Below are positions 24,408-33,490 of a stretch of DNA of 64,000 nt, piece after piece. Under the pieces are notes generated by a model. The model ran no database searches and was not told the DNA's origin. It saw nothing but the letters and a program-made list of their open reading frames with translations. A program made the translations under genes and the position numbers. Position 1 is the first letter of the stretch; every line of letters begins with the position of its first letter. Origin of the DNA: Nitrospirota bacterium (GTDB lineage Bacteria > Nitrospirota > Thermodesulfovibrionia > Thermodesulfovibrionales > UBA6898); the NCBI GenBank assembly GCA_016235245.1, contig JACRLO010000010.1:162670-226669 (forward strand), written 5' to 3'.

Positions 24408-25646
24408 TTACAGTGTATCGGGCATCGCAGCGTGTTCTACTACCTGCCAGGGAAGGCCATGGCTATTTAATGCCTCCATGAACGCGTCAGGGTTCAGTTG
24501 CTCGATGTTGTATACACCGGCTCCTTTCCATCTGCCGGTGAGCATCATCATCGCACCGATCATTGCAGGGACGCCGGTCGTATAGGCAATAGCCTGTGTT
24601 CCGGTCTCCTTGAAGGCCTCTTCGTGGTCACAGACATTATAGATATAGCGGGTAAGGGTCTTCCCATCTTTTATCCCGGTCATGATGTTGCCGATGACGG
24701 TCTTTCCGGTATATTTAGTTCCAAGAGAGGATGGTTCAGGAAGCAGAGCCTTAAGAAATTTTATCGGCACGATCTTTTTGCCGTCATAATCGACCTCGTC
24801 TATTCTTGTCATGCCGACGTTCTGGAGCACCCTGAGGTGGTTGAGATAATTCTCCGAAAAGGTCATCCAGAATCTGGCCCTTTTCAGCCCCTTTATGTTC
24901 TGCGCAAGCGATTCAAGTTCTTCATGGTATAGAAGATAACTTTCCTGCGGACCGGCGATCGGATAGTCAAAGCTGAAATGCACACTCTCTTTTTCGATTA
25001 TTGCAGGTGTCTCGACCCATTTCCCGTTTTCCCAGTGCCTGACGATCTGGGTCACTTCCCGGATATTGATCTCAGGGTTGAAGTTTGTCGCAAATGCATG
25101 GCCGTGGCTTCCGGCATTGCAGTCCAGTATGTCCAGATAATGGATCTCGTCAAAGAGGTGCTTCTGCGCATACGCGGTAAAGACATTCGTAACGCCAGGG
25201 TCGAACCCGGAACCGGGAACTGCCATCAGCCCGCACTGCCTGAACTTCTCCTGATATGCCCATTGCCAGCTGTATTCAAAGTGGGCCACATCCAGCGGTT
25301 CATAATTGGCGGTGTCTATATAGTGGACTCCGGTTTCAAGGCAGGCATCCATGATATGTAGGTCCTGATAGGGCAGTGCAAGATTAAGGACAAGATCAGG
25401 CTGATAGCTCTTAATCAACGCAGCCAGTTCCGGTACGTTGTCCGCATCGACCTGTGCTGTCTGAATCTCTCTGCCATATCTCTGTTTGATATCTTTTCGA
25501 ATTGCTTCACACTTCGAAAGTGTCCTGCTTGCGACCATTATTTCTTTGAATACTTCGGGAAGCTGTGCGCACTTGTGTGCTGCAACGGTTGCCACTCCTC
25601 CGGCCCCGATTATCATTATCCTGCCACGGCTCTTGGTATTATTCAT
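24408..25646 (-). CDS. Carboxynorspermidine/carboxyspermidine synthase (saccharopine dehydrogenase family)
   Basis: This enzyme condenses aspartate semialdehyde with a diamine (putrescine or diaminopropane) and reduces the product with NADPH. The 412-residue protein has the Rossmann start IMIIGAGGVATVAAHKCAQ, the conserved NLALPYQDLHIMDACLETGVHYIDTANYE, and VPGSGFDPGVTNVFTAYA. These match the carboxynorspermidine dehydrogenase branch rather than lysine-pathway saccharopine dehydrogenases. GAGGAG lies 7 bases before the ATG. It is transcribed before nspC, and the pair runs convergently toward the arginine decarboxylase and agmatinase genes that supply putrescine. Confidence 0.92.
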   Translation of the reverse strand: MNNTKSRGRIMIIGAGGVATVAAHKCAQLPEVFKEIMVASRTLSKCEAIRKDIKQRYGREIQTAQVDADNVPELAALIKSYQPDLVLNLALPYQDLHIMDACLETGVHYIDTANYEPLDVAHFEYSWQWAYQEKFRQCGLMAVPGSGFDPGVTNVFTAYAQKHLFDEIHYLDILDCNAGSHGHAFATNFNPEINIREVTQIVRHWENGKWVETPAIIEKESVHFSFDYPIAGPQESYLLYHEELESLAQNIKGLKRARFWMTFSENYLNHLRVLQNVGMTRIDEVDYDGKKIVPIKFLKALLPEPSSLGTKYTGKTVIGNIMTGIKDGKTLTRYIYNVCDHEEAFKETGTQAIAYTTGVPAMIGAMMMLTGRWKGAGVYNIEQLNPDAFMEALNSHGLPWQVVEHAAMPDTL

Positions 25647-25761
25647 AGATACGCTCCTCTATTTTGCAGTATGCGGTATTATACCCAAGAATATGGAGAT
25701 TATCGATGCAATCCCTGCCTGCTCTCCTAACGCGTCATTTGCAGCACCCAATGAAACCCTG

Positions 25762-25789
25762 TTCAAACAATCCCTCTTTTGTGTAAAAT
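25762..25789 (+). promoter_or_regulatory. Promoter for the FmdE-like gene, start site at or next to the ATG
   Basis: TTCAAA (25762-25767), 16 bases, TAAAAT (25784-25789). The -10 ends 6 bases before the ATG at 25796 and no SD is visible, so the message may be leaderless. Confidence 0.4.
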
Positions 25790-25795
25790 CCTTTC

Positions 25796-26389
25796 ATGAA
25801 ACGTTATGACGATGTTGTTGATTTTCACGGACATTCCTGCCCCGGCCTTGCCCTCGGGTACCGGGTATCCCAGAGGGCGCTCAAAGAGTTCAAAAATCGC
25901 TCGGAAGACGAGGAGCTCGTCGCTATAGTTGAGAATAATTCCTGTGCTGTTGATGCTGTCCAGGTAATGACAGGATGTACCTTTGGAAAAGGCAACCTCA
26001 TATTCAGGGACTATGGCAAACACGTTTATACTTTTCTCAGGCGGCCCTCAGGCAAGAGCATCAGGATATCGATTATATGGGAAAAACCTGCTGAGACAAA
26101 AGAGGAAAAGAAATATTGGGATGCCTATGCAAAAGGCGACAGGTCAAAAAAGGTGCTTGAGTTCGTGCATTCACGAAAGGCGGTGCGAACACAGCAGATT
26201 CTTGAGGCCGGCGATGAAGAGCTATTTATAATAAGTAAGGGGAAGAGTGTGCTGCCGCCTGAGGCAGAGATCTTCGAAAGTATCCGGTGCGGGGTCTGCA
26301 AGGAAAAGGTGGCTGAACCAAAAGCGCAATCTCTGGACGACCTTAGGCTCTGCATTCCCTGTTTCGAACAGAAAGGAAAGAAGAGATGA
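25796..26389 (+). CDS. FmdE-family protein with C-terminal zinc finger
   Basis: The 197-residue product begins with the FmdE/FwdE domain (VVDFHGHSCPGLALGYR, then ENNSCAVDAVQVMTGCTFGKGNL), whose Cys and His residues bind metal. The C-terminal part has CGVCKEKV...LCIPC, a small zinc finger. FmdE was named from methanogen formylmethanofuran dehydrogenase operons, but in bacteria without that pathway its role is open; involvement in molybdenum or tungsten enzyme maturation is often suggested. No such enzyme genes are nearby. The stop overlaps argB as ATGA, so it heads a run of four overlapping genes. Confidence 0.85.
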   Translation: MKRYDDVVDFHGHSCPGLALGYRVSQRALKEFKNRSEDEELVAIVENNSCAVDAVQVMTGCTFGKGNLIFRDYGKHVYTFLRRPSGKSIRISIIWEKPAETKEEKKYWDAYAKGDRSKKVLEFVHSRKAVRTQQILEAGDEELFIISKGKSVLPPEAEIFESIRCGVCKEKVAEPKAQSLDDLRLCIPCFEQKGKKR

Positions 26390-27270
26390 AAGAGATTATA
26401 AAGAAGGCTGAAGTGCTGATCGATGCGCTGCCCTACATCAGGAATTTCTATGGCAAGACATTTGTTATCAAATACGGCGGTGCAGCGCAGACAAAAGACG
26501 AACTGAAGGAGTCTTTTTCGAAGGACGTTGCGATGCTCAATTTTATCGGCATCAGGATCGTGATCGTTCACGGCGGGGGGCCGAAGATATCTGCGACCAT
26601 GGAGAAGATGGGCAAAAAACCTGCCTTTGTTCAGGGGCAGCGGGTCACTGATCAGGAGACCATGGACATTGTCGAAATGGTCCTTGGCGGACTGGTGAAC
26701 AAGGAGATCGTCTCCCTCATAAACAGGCATGGCGGCAGGGCGGTGGGCTTAAGCGGCAAGGACGGCGGCCTGATCACGGCACAGAAAAAGATCATCAAGA
26801 AAGTGACTCCGGAGACCGGTGTGAGCGAGATCGTGGACCTCGGTCTTGTGGGTGAGGTCACCGGGATTGACCCATCGATCCTCGATGGACTTGAAAAGAG
26901 CGGTTTCATTCCTGTCATCGCTCCCATTGGCGTGGGGCCACGGGGAGAAACGCTGAATATCAATGCCGATTATGTGGCCTCTGCTGTTGCCGGGGCGCTT
27001 AAGGCCGAGAAATTGATCCTGCTGACCGATGTGGCGGGACTGCTCGATAAGAAAGGGAAGGTCATCTCAACCCTGAACAAGAGTAAGATCCCGGGACTTA
27101 TAAAAGATGGAACGATAAGCGGCGGCATGCTGCCAAAGGTGCAGGCCTGTACCCAGGCACTGAATGGAGGTGCAGGCAAGACCCACATTGTTGATGGGAG
27201 AATCCCCCACTGTCTCCTGCTTGAGATCTTCACCAAAGAGGGTATCGGCACGGAAATCCTCGGTGCGTAA
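26386..27270 (+). CDS. argB: Acetylglutamate kinase
   Basis: ArgB phosphorylates N-acetylglutamate in the second step of arginine synthesis. The 294-residue product has the amino-acid-kinase marks FVIKYGGAAQ (Lys for phosphate), IVIVHGGGPKIS, GQRVTD, VGLSGKDGGLI, and NADYVASAVAGAL. The N-terminal helix before the kinase domain is the type found in arginine-sensitive hexameric enzymes; feedback inhibition is an inference from that. It starts within the stop of the FmdE-like gene and its own stop overlaps the next gene as TAATG. Confidence 0.95.
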   Translation: MKEIIKKAEVLIDALPYIRNFYGKTFVIKYGGAAQTKDELKESFSKDVAMLNFIGIRIVIVHGGGPKISATMEKMGKKPAFVQGQRVTDQETMDIVEMVLGGLVNKEIVSLINRHGGRAVGLSGKDGGLITAQKKIIKKVTPETGVSEIVDLGLVGEVTGIDPSILDGLEKSGFIPVIAPIGVGPRGETLNINADYVASAVAGALKAEKLILLTDVAGLLDKKGKVISTLNKSKIPGLIKDGTISGGMLPKVQACTQALNGGAGKTHIVDGRIPHCLLLEIFTKEGIGTEILGA

Positions 27271-27665
27271 TGACGGCAAGGGCTGAATCAGCGATGATGA
27301 AGACGAAAAAGAATATCGTTATTGTCGGGGACAGGGTCCTGATAGATCTCGATGACAAGGCAGACAGGACATCATCAGGACTTTATCTTCCTGCAACGGT
27401 AAAGGAAAAAGAGAAGGTGCATGGCGGGTACGTGGTAAAAGTGGGGCCCGGATATCCGGTCCATGACCCCAATACCTCTGATGAACCCTGGATAGCAAAG
27501 AAACGTCAGGACCTCAAATATATCCCTCTTCAGGCGACAGAAGGCGATTATGCCATTTTCCTGAGGGAGTCTGCCGTGGACATCGAGTTCGAAGGCAAGA
27601 AATACGTAATCGTCCCGCACTCCTCAGTCCTTGCGCTGGTCCGCACAGAACTGGTCAGCGAATGA
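27270..27665 (+). CDS. GroES-like co-chaperonin family protein with insertion
   Basis: The 131-residue product has the GroES barrel start (IVIVGDRVLIDLDD) and a mobile-loop counterpart (RTSSGLYLP, where GroES usually has GGIVLP), then VVKVGPGY, and ends with EGKKYVIVPHSSVLALV. A segment of about 30 residues (HDPNTSDEPWIAKKRQ to LQATEGDYAIFL) replaces the usual short hairpin, and no groEL is adjacent. It may be an alternative cap for GroEL or a structural relative with another job. The start could be 27270 (coupled TAATG) or one of the ATGs at 27294 and 27297. Confidence 0.75.
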   Translation: MTARAESAMMKTKKNIVIVGDRVLIDLDDKADRTSSGLYLPATVKEKEKVHGGYVVKVGPGYPVHDPNTSDEPWIAKKRQDLKYIPLQATEGDYAIFLRESAVDIEFEGKKYVIVPHSSVLALVRTELVSE

Positions 27666-28981
27666 TCGAGATCCTTCTCGTCGTTGCGATCATGGGGATC
27701 ATTGCGCTTGCAGTCATGAGCCTTCAGCTTTTGAAGCGCGACGCAGCACCGCTTTGGGACCAGGCAAAGATAAAGATCGACGGCCTTGAACGGAATCAGG
27801 AGAGGCTTGAACGGACGCTCAAGGAAGAGATCAGCCGCAACAGGGAAGAGGCAGGCAATTCTTCGCGCAGCCTGAGGGAGGAGATGATGAACTCCCTCAA
27901 GAGTTTTAATGATTCGCTCCTGAACCAGATGCAGAAGATATCCAGCCTCCAGAATGAACAGTTCGGCACCTTTACCCAGCAGCTCAATACCCTGACACAG
28001 TCAAATGAGCAGCGCCTTGAGAAGATGCGTCTGACCGTGGAGGAGAAGCTGAAATCGCTCCAGGAAGACAATTCCCAGAAGCTTGAAAAGATGCGCGAGA
28101 CGGTTGACGAGAAGCTCCACGCAACGCTCGAAAAGAGGCTTGGCGAATCCTTCAAGCTGGTGAGTGAACGGCTCGAACTTGTGCATAAGGGGCTTGGCGA
28201 GATGCAGAGCCTTGCCATTGGCGTCGGCGATCTCAAGAAGGTCCTTTCCAATGTGAAGACACGCGGGATCCTCGGAGAATTCCAGCTTGGCAGTATCCTG
28301 GAGCAGATCCTTGCCCCAGAGCAGTATGCAAAAAATGTGGCGACAAAAAAAGGAAGCAGGGAGAATGTCGAATTTGCGATCATACTACCGGGCAAGGATG
28401 ACAACGGCGCTGTTGTCTATCTCCCCCTGGATTCAAAGTTCCCGGTAGAAAATTATCATACACTCCTGGAGGCCTATGAGCATGGCGACCATGCTGCGCT
28501 GGAGGAGGCATCCAAACAGCTTGAAGCAACGATCAAAAAGTGTGCAAAGGCTATCAGGGACAAGTATCTTGACCCTCCCGGCACTACTGACTTCGGCATC
28601 ATGTTCCTTCCGTTTGAAGGATTGTATGCCGAGGTGGTGAAAAGGACCGGACTTATCGAAATTCTCCAGCGGGAATACAAAGTCATCATTACCGGCCCGA
28701 CAACGCTTGCCGCGATCCTCAACAGTCTTCAGATGGGATTCCGGACCCTTGCGATCGAAAAACGTTCAAGCGAGGTCTGGACGCTTTTAAGCGCAGTGAA
28801 GACGGAATTCGGCAAGTTTGGCGATATCCTTGAGAAGACGCAGAAAAAGCTGCAGGAGGCCAGCAATACGATTGAAGATGCGGCAAAGAAATCACGCACC
28901 ATAGAAAAGAAACTGAAGAATGTCCAGGTCCTGACGGTGACAGATACGCAGAACCTTCTCGGGGACGCTGACGAGCAGTAG
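27662..28981 (+). CDS. rmuC: DNA recombination protein RmuC
   Basis: A 439-residue protein with a single N-terminal membrane helix (IEILLVVAIMGIIALAVMSL), a long coiled coil (about residues 30-190), and a PD-(D/E)XK-type RmuC domain containing RGILGEFQLGSILEQIL, YLPLDSKFPVENYHTLLEA and FGIMFLPFEGLYAEV. RmuC limits inversions at short inverted repeats and is thought to be a nuclease. The ATG overlaps the stop of the GroES-like gene as ATGA, continuing the overlapping run from the FmdE-like gene through argB. Confidence 0.93.
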   Translation: MIEILLVVAIMGIIALAVMSLQLLKRDAAPLWDQAKIKIDGLERNQERLERTLKEEISRNREEAGNSSRSLREEMMNSLKSFNDSLLNQMQKISSLQNEQFGTFTQQLNTLTQSNEQRLEKMRLTVEEKLKSLQEDNSQKLEKMRETVDEKLHATLEKRLGESFKLVSERLELVHKGLGEMQSLAIGVGDLKKVLSNVKTRGILGEFQLGSILEQILAPEQYAKNVATKKGSRENVEFAIILPGKDDNGAVVYLPLDSKFPVENYHTLLEAYEHGDHAALEEASKQLEATIKKCAKAIRDKYLDPPGTTDFGIMFLPFEGLYAEVVKRTGLIEILQREYKVIITGPTTLAAILNSLQMGFRTLAIEKRSSEVWTLLSAVKTEFGKFGDILEKTQKKLQEASNTIEDAAKKSRTIEKKLKNVQVLTVTDTQNLLGDADEQ

Positions 28982-29000
28982 CGGGCAGCGGCGCAGACCG

Positions 29001-29807
29001 ATGGCAAAGAAGAAATCACTGCTGAAAAAACTGATCCATCTCTTCTTGTTCTGCACTGTTGTCTTTGTCGCATTTCATTTCATCTATCCGGACGTTTCCA
29101 GACTGAAGAAAGAGAATCCGAAGAAGAGCGCTTTCATGGAATACCGTGAGGCTGAATGGGCGAGGGAAGGAAAGAAATACAGGATAAGGCAGATTTGGGT
29201 GCCCTATGGCGCTATCTCTCCCTATCTTATCAAGGCAGTGCTGATCGGAGAGGACGACAAGTTCTGGCAGCATGAAGGCTTTGATTATGAGGCGATGCAG
29301 AAGGCCATTGAGAAAGACATAAAGGCAAAGAAGTTCAAGCTGGGCGGAAGCACGATCAGCCAGCAGTTGGCCAAGAACCTGTTTCTGTCTCCCTCCAAGA
29401 ATCCGGTCAGAAAGATCAGAGAGGCGATCATAACCTGGCGCATGGAACGGGCCCTGCCAAAGAAGCGACTCCTTGAGCTTTATCTCAATGTTGCAGAGTG
29501 GGGCGATGCCGGCATATTCGGCATTGAGGCAGCCTCGCGCCACTACTATGGCAAGTCAGCTTCTGCTCTGGGACCTGAAGAGGCGAGCAGGCTTGCGGCT
29601 GTGCTGCCGAACCCGCGGAAGTTCAATCCGCTGGGGTCTTCACGATATGTTGTGAACCGTTCCGCTTTGATCTATAACATTATGGTCAGACGCGGCATTG
29701 TCGTGCCGGAACTGGATGAAGTTGAGCAGAAGAGCCCTGAAGTTTCGGAGGAAAAAGGAGCGCCGCCAGTATCTCCTGTCGAAGCGACAAAATCTTCCTC
29801 GCAGTAG
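29001..29807 (+). CDS. mtgA: Monofunctional peptidoglycan glycosyltransferase MtgA
   Basis: MtgA polymerises lipid II into glycan strands. The 268-residue protein has one N-terminal membrane helix (IHLFLFCTVVFVAFHFIY) and the GT51 motifs EDDKFWQHEGFD (catalytic Glu), GGSTISQQLAKNLFL, RKIREA and LLELYLNVAEWG. No transpeptidase domain follows; the C-terminal 35 residues are a Pro/Ser/Glu-rich tail. It is close behind rmuC in the same direction. The GGDEF gene begins about 50 bases after its stop. Confidence 0.93.
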   Translation: MAKKKSLLKKLIHLFLFCTVVFVAFHFIYPDVSRLKKENPKKSAFMEYREAEWAREGKKYRIRQIWVPYGAISPYLIKAVLIGEDDKFWQHEGFDYEAMQKAIEKDIKAKKFKLGGSTISQQLAKNLFLSPSKNPVRKIREAIITWRMERALPKKRLLELYLNVAEWGDAGIFGIEAASRHYYGKSASALGPEEASRLAAVLPNPRKFNPLGSSRYVVNRSALIYNIMVRRGIVVPELDEVEQKSPEVSEEKGAPPVSPVEATKSSSQ

Positions 29808-29859
29808 TTTATTTAAAATTTCCTATAAAAACCTTATCATTTCAAGTAGAATATGTGCA

Positions 29860-31377
29860 GTGAAGATCAAGGTTCAGCAGAAGGTAATACTTTTGTCCAT
29901 TATCGCCGCAATCCTGCTTTGGTTTGCCGATTCAGTCCTCGATCTTGTCTATACCCCGGGGCATTCGTTTCAGGAAGTATTCTTTGAAGATATATCTCCT
30001 CATGAACTCTATACCCGGATCTTTTTTTCAATCTCGTTCATTGTTCTGGGGCTCCTTGCGTCCCGCCTGATCAGCAGGCTGAAGAGGGTCGAAGATGAAA
30101 AGGAGAACTTTATCATGGCGGTTGCCAACTCCAATAATGGCATTGCGCTTACTGATGAGGCTGACAGATACGTATTTGTAAATAATGCTTACGCAGAGCT
30201 CCACGGGTACTCTCCTCAGGAGCTTATGGGCAAGACCTGTCTTGACCTCATTCCTCCTGATATGGTGCAGCAGTCCCGGTATATTCTGAACACGATACTC
30301 CGCAACCCGCTTAGCGGGATATTTAACGGGGAGACTGTCGCACAGCGCAAAGACGGCAGCACTCTGCCGATCGAGATCCGTGCAAAGTCATTCTGGGATG
30401 AAGCCGGCAGCTATCAGGGGCATACCTGTATTGTGCATGACATATCTGAGGAGAAGAAGACAAAATTACAGATCGAACAGACCGCGCGGTTTTTGAACAC
30501 CATTTTTGACAGCATCAGGGACCCTTTTATGATCCTGGACAGCGACTATAAGATCATCAAGGCAAATCAGGCATACTCCGATCTCAAGGGCATCATGCTG
30601 GATGACCTTATCAATGAAAAGTGTTATGCCGTGACGCGGCAGCGTGAGGCGGTATGTAATGAATGCATTGTTGCAAAGACCTTCAGGTCAGGGGACCCGG
30701 CTGCAAAGGAGAAGAAGGTGCTGACGGATTCTGGCATGCATGAATGGCTCGAAATATATACCTATCCTATCCTGAATCAGGAAGGCGTTGTTACGCACGT
30801 CATTGAATACGTGAGAAATATTACTGACCGCAAGAGGGCGGAAGAAGAGAGTCATCGATTCATTAAGGAACTCGAGACACTGTCTTCGGAGGACAGCCTT
30901 ACCGGACTTCAGAACCGGAGGATGATCTTTGAGCGGCTCCGGCATGAGATCGAGCGGGTCAGGAGATATAAGTCTGGGTTGTCGCTCATATTCTGTGACC
31001 TCGATTCTTTTAAGGAGATCAATGATAATTACGGACACCAGGCAGGCGATGAGGTGCTCAGGACTATTGCCGATATCCTGAGGATGGCTGTCAGGGCGAA
31101 CGATGTTATCGGCAGATATGGCGGCGATGAGTTTCTCATACTCCTGCCCCAGACCTCATTAAAAGGCGCGCAGGAGCTCGCTGAGCGGATCCGGTTTTCG
31201 GTGCAGGAGACGAAGTTCGACATGCCGGGCGGCAGGAGCGCAGGAACTACCATGAGCATCGGCGTTGCATATTACGATGGGACAGAGAGCGACGCAGGAG
31301 CGCTGCTCAGCCGCATCGATACGGCGTTGTACGTATCAAAACGATCAGGGAAAAATCAGGTATATTCTTTAGTCTGA
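29860..31377 (+). CDS. Membrane PAS-PAS-GGDEF diguanylate cyclase
   Basis: From GTG 29860 the protein has 505 residues: two membrane helices (VILLSIIAAILLWF and IFFSISFIVLGLLASRLI), a PAS domain (about 85-200), a second PAS (about 210-325) with CYAVTRQREAVCNEC, and a GGDEF domain with intact GGDEF at 421-425. The product-inhibition site RxxD is present as RAND (412-415). It should make c-di-GMP and be feedback inhibited. The frame is open back to 29698 inside mtgA, but residues upstream of the GTG do not look like a membrane protein start. TAGAAT ends 7 bases before the GTG and no SD is seen. The 3' end overlaps nifS by 22 bases, convergently. Confidence 0.88.
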   Translation: MKIKVQQKVILLSIIAAILLWFADSVLDLVYTPGHSFQEVFFEDISPHELYTRIFFSISFIVLGLLASRLISRLKRVEDEKENFIMAVANSNNGIALTDEADRYVFVNNAYAELHGYSPQELMGKTCLDLIPPDMVQQSRYILNTILRNPLSGIFNGETVAQRKDGSTLPIEIRAKSFWDEAGSYQGHTCIVHDISEEKKTKLQIEQTARFLNTIFDSIRDPFMILDSDYKIIKANQAYSDLKGIMLDDLINEKCYAVTRQREAVCNECIVAKTFRSGDPAAKEKKVLTDSGMHEWLEIYTYPILNQEGVVTHVIEYVRNITDRKRAEEESHRFIKELETLSSEDSLTGLQNRRMIFERLRHEIERVRRYKSGLSLIFCDLDSFKEINDNYGHQAGDEVLRTIADILRMAVRANDVIGRYGGDEFLILLPQTSLKGAQELAERIRFSVQETKFDMPGGRSAGTTMSIGVAYYDGTESDAGALLSRIDTALYVSKRSGKNQVYSLV

Positions 31378-32552
31378 CCACCACTGCCTTCAGGTATACT
31401 CCTGCCAAAGGGTGAGAGTTCCCGCAGCTCATTCACTATCCCCGGCATAACTTCGAGGACCGTATCAATATCCCTGTCTGTATTGTATCTGCTCAGGGAG
31501 AAGCGGATCGAGCCATGTACTGCGGTATATGGGACGCCCATTGCCCTCAGGACGTGCGAGGGTTCAAGTGAGCCTGAGGTGCAGGCAGATCCTGAAGAGG
31601 CGCAGATACCAAATTCATTCAGTCTGAGCAGGATAGCCTCACCTTCGATGTATTCAAAGCTGATATTTGCCGTGTTGGGAAGTCTGCTGGCAATATCGCC
31701 GTTTACCCTTGCGTGGGGGCAGGAATTCAGCAGTCCCCGCTCAAGGCGGTCCCGGAGTCTGCCAAGATATGATATTTCTTCCTCAAGATTTGTCCGGGCA
31801 AGCTCGGCAGCCTTTCCAAGGCCGATAATGGATGCAACATTCTCGGTGCCTGCCCGTCTGCTGCGTTCCTGATGACCGCCGATAATGTAGGGATGAAAGC
31901 GGGTTCCTTTTCTCACAAAGAGGGCTCCGATCCCTTTTGGGGCGTGGAGCTTATGACCTGAGATGGTCAGCATATGCAGCGGCGTTTTCTTGACATCAAG
32001 GGGTATCTTGCCTGCAGCCTGCACGGCATCGGTATGAAAAAGGACGCCTTGCTCATGAAGGCGCAATGCGATCTCCTCGACAGGGAAGATGACCCCGGTT
32101 TCATTGTTTGCAAACATAATCGAGACGATTGCCGTATCATCATCAAGCGCTTTATCAAGCGCAGCAGGGTCGAGCCGTCCCAGCATGTCGACAGGCAGAT
32201 ACGTAGTCCGGAATCCTTTCCTCCCGAGATGATGGCAGAGGTTAAGCACGGCAGGATGCTCAACGCGCGTGGTAATAAGATGTTTTTTTGCGGGCAGTGT
32301 TTCAACCGCGCTCATGAGGGCAGTATTGTCGCTTTCTGTGCCGCAGCTGGTGAATACGATCTCTTCAGGTTCTGCATTGATTAGTGCTGCGACCTGTTCC
32401 CTGGCTTCTTCAATCTTTTTGTGGACCTGGCCGCCGAAGGTATGCATGCTCGAGGGGTTGCCATAGAACTCTGTCAGATAGGGCATCATGGCATCGAGGA
32501 CTTCAGGGGCCGTTCTGGTCGTCGCATTATTGTCGAGATATATGGTGCTCAT
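31356..32552 (-). CDS. nifS: Cysteine desulfurase NifS/IscS family
   Basis: NifS takes sulfur from cysteine and hands it to the scaffold NifU. The 398-residue product has IYLDNNATTR at the start, the PLP lysine in SGHKLHAPKG, and the mobile-loop Cys in ASSGSACTSGSLEPSHVL. The ATG overlaps the nifU stop as ATGA. The C-terminus carries about 20 extra residues (SPFGRSIPEGSGG and beyond) encoded where the gene overlaps the 3' end of the convergent GGDEF gene. The class (NifS-like, group I loop) follows from the loop sequence and from its NifU partner. Confidence 0.94.
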   Translation of the reverse strand: MSTIYLDNNATTRTAPEVLDAMMPYLTEFYGNPSSMHTFGGQVHKKIEEAREQVAALINAEPEEIVFTSCGTESDNTALMSAVETLPAKKHLITTRVEHPAVLNLCHHLGRKGFRTTYLPVDMLGRLDPAALDKALDDDTAIVSIMFANNETGVIFPVEEIALRLHEQGVLFHTDAVQAAGKIPLDVKKTPLHMLTISGHKLHAPKGIGALFVRKGTRFHPYIIGGHQERSRRAGTENVASIIGLGKAAELARTNLEEEISYLGRLRDRLERGLLNSCPHARVNGDIASRLPNTANISFEYIEGEAILLRLNEFGICASSGSACTSGSLEPSHVLRAMGVPYTAVHGSIRFSLSRYNTDRDIDTVLEVMPGIVNELRELSPFGRSIPEGSGGQTKEYT

Positions 32553-33382
32553 CTGCTTTCCTGAATGACAATATCGTCGCTTACCAGTTCCCGCAGTTTA
32601 TCCTGAATACTCTTTAGGGTCACCTCTGACATGGAGCAGCCGCTGCAGATCCCTCTGAGCGCTACCACGACCCTGTTTCCGTCAATATCGACGATCTCCA
32701 CATCCCCGTTATCTGCCTGAAGAAGAGGCCTGATGTCGCGCTCGATAACTTCCTGAATGAGTGCGATCTTCTGAAGATTGGTCATTCCCTTCGGCTTGAG
32801 AGGCTTTAAAGGCGGCTGGGCAGACCAGATTGCGGCGAGGATATTCTCTATTTCCGGTTTGCATTCGCCGCATCCTCCTCCTGCCTTGGTGAAGTTCGTG
32901 ACCTCGTCAACGGTTGTAAGATGGTTATCCATGGCTACGCGCCGGATCTTTTCTTCGGTCACATCAAAGCATTTGCAGACAACCCGCTCAGCGTCTGTTT
33001 TTCGTATGGGCGCTCCGCGATAGTTTGCGATGGCCGCCTCAAGCGCTTCCCTTCCCATGACCGAGCAGTGCATCTTCTGGGCAGGCAGGCCGCCGAGAAA
33101 GTCTGCAATATCCTGATTGGTAACGGCAAGTGCTTCATCGAGGGTCTTTCCCCTGATCAGCTCGGTGAGGGCTGATGAGCTTGCTATGGCGCTTGCACAG
33201 CCAAAGGTCTGAAAGCGGGCATCAAGGATCTTTTCCGTTGCCTTATCTATCCTGAGGTAGAGCTTGAGCGCATCGCCGCATACGATGCTTCCCACTTCAC
33301 CAACGGCATCGGCGTTTTCAATTTCTCCGACATTCTTCGGCCTGAGAAAGGCCTCTTTGACCTTGTCTGTATAGTCCCACAT
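32549..33382 (-). CDS. nifU: Full-length NifU iron-sulfur scaffold
   Basis: The 278-residue product has three parts: an IscU-like N-terminal domain with its three Cys (IVCGDALK, FGCASAIA, KMHCSVMG), a central [2Fe-2S] BFD-like domain (CKCFDV and GGGCGECKPEI), and a C-terminal NifU domain with CSGCSMS. The start at 33382 (MWDYTDKVKEAFLRPKNVG) matches the family; the frame is open further upstream, but that stretch is hydrophobic and Ser-poor and does not belong. With nifS it forms an assembly operon. No nitrogenase gene is in view, so general cluster assembly is as likely as nitrogen fixation. Confidence 0.94.
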   Translation of the reverse strand: MWDYTDKVKEAFLRPKNVGEIENADAVGEVGSIVCGDALKLYLRIDKATEKILDARFQTFGCASAIASSSALTELIRGKTLDEALAVTNQDIADFLGGLPAQKMHCSVMGREALEAAIANYRGAPIRKTDAERVVCKCFDVTEEKIRRVAMDNHLTTVDEVTNFTKAGGGCGECKPEIENILAAIWSAQPPLKPLKPKGMTNLQKIALIQEVIERDIRPLLQADNGDVEIVDIDGNRVVVALRGICSGCSMSEVTLKSIQDKLRELVSDDIVIQESR

Positions 33383-33490
33383 GCATACATGGTTACATAG
33401 CAGCAGGGGGATGTCAATCCGGATAGTATGTGCCTGAGTATTCTGAGAATTGGTAGACGTAATTTTTAGTTTTGCCCAGATGAGAAATGA

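Noticed and set aside
31356..33382. nifU-nifS as evidence of nitrogen fixation
   Set aside because: No nifHDK or other nif-specific gene is in the window; full-length NifU with NifS also serves general iron-sulfur assembly.
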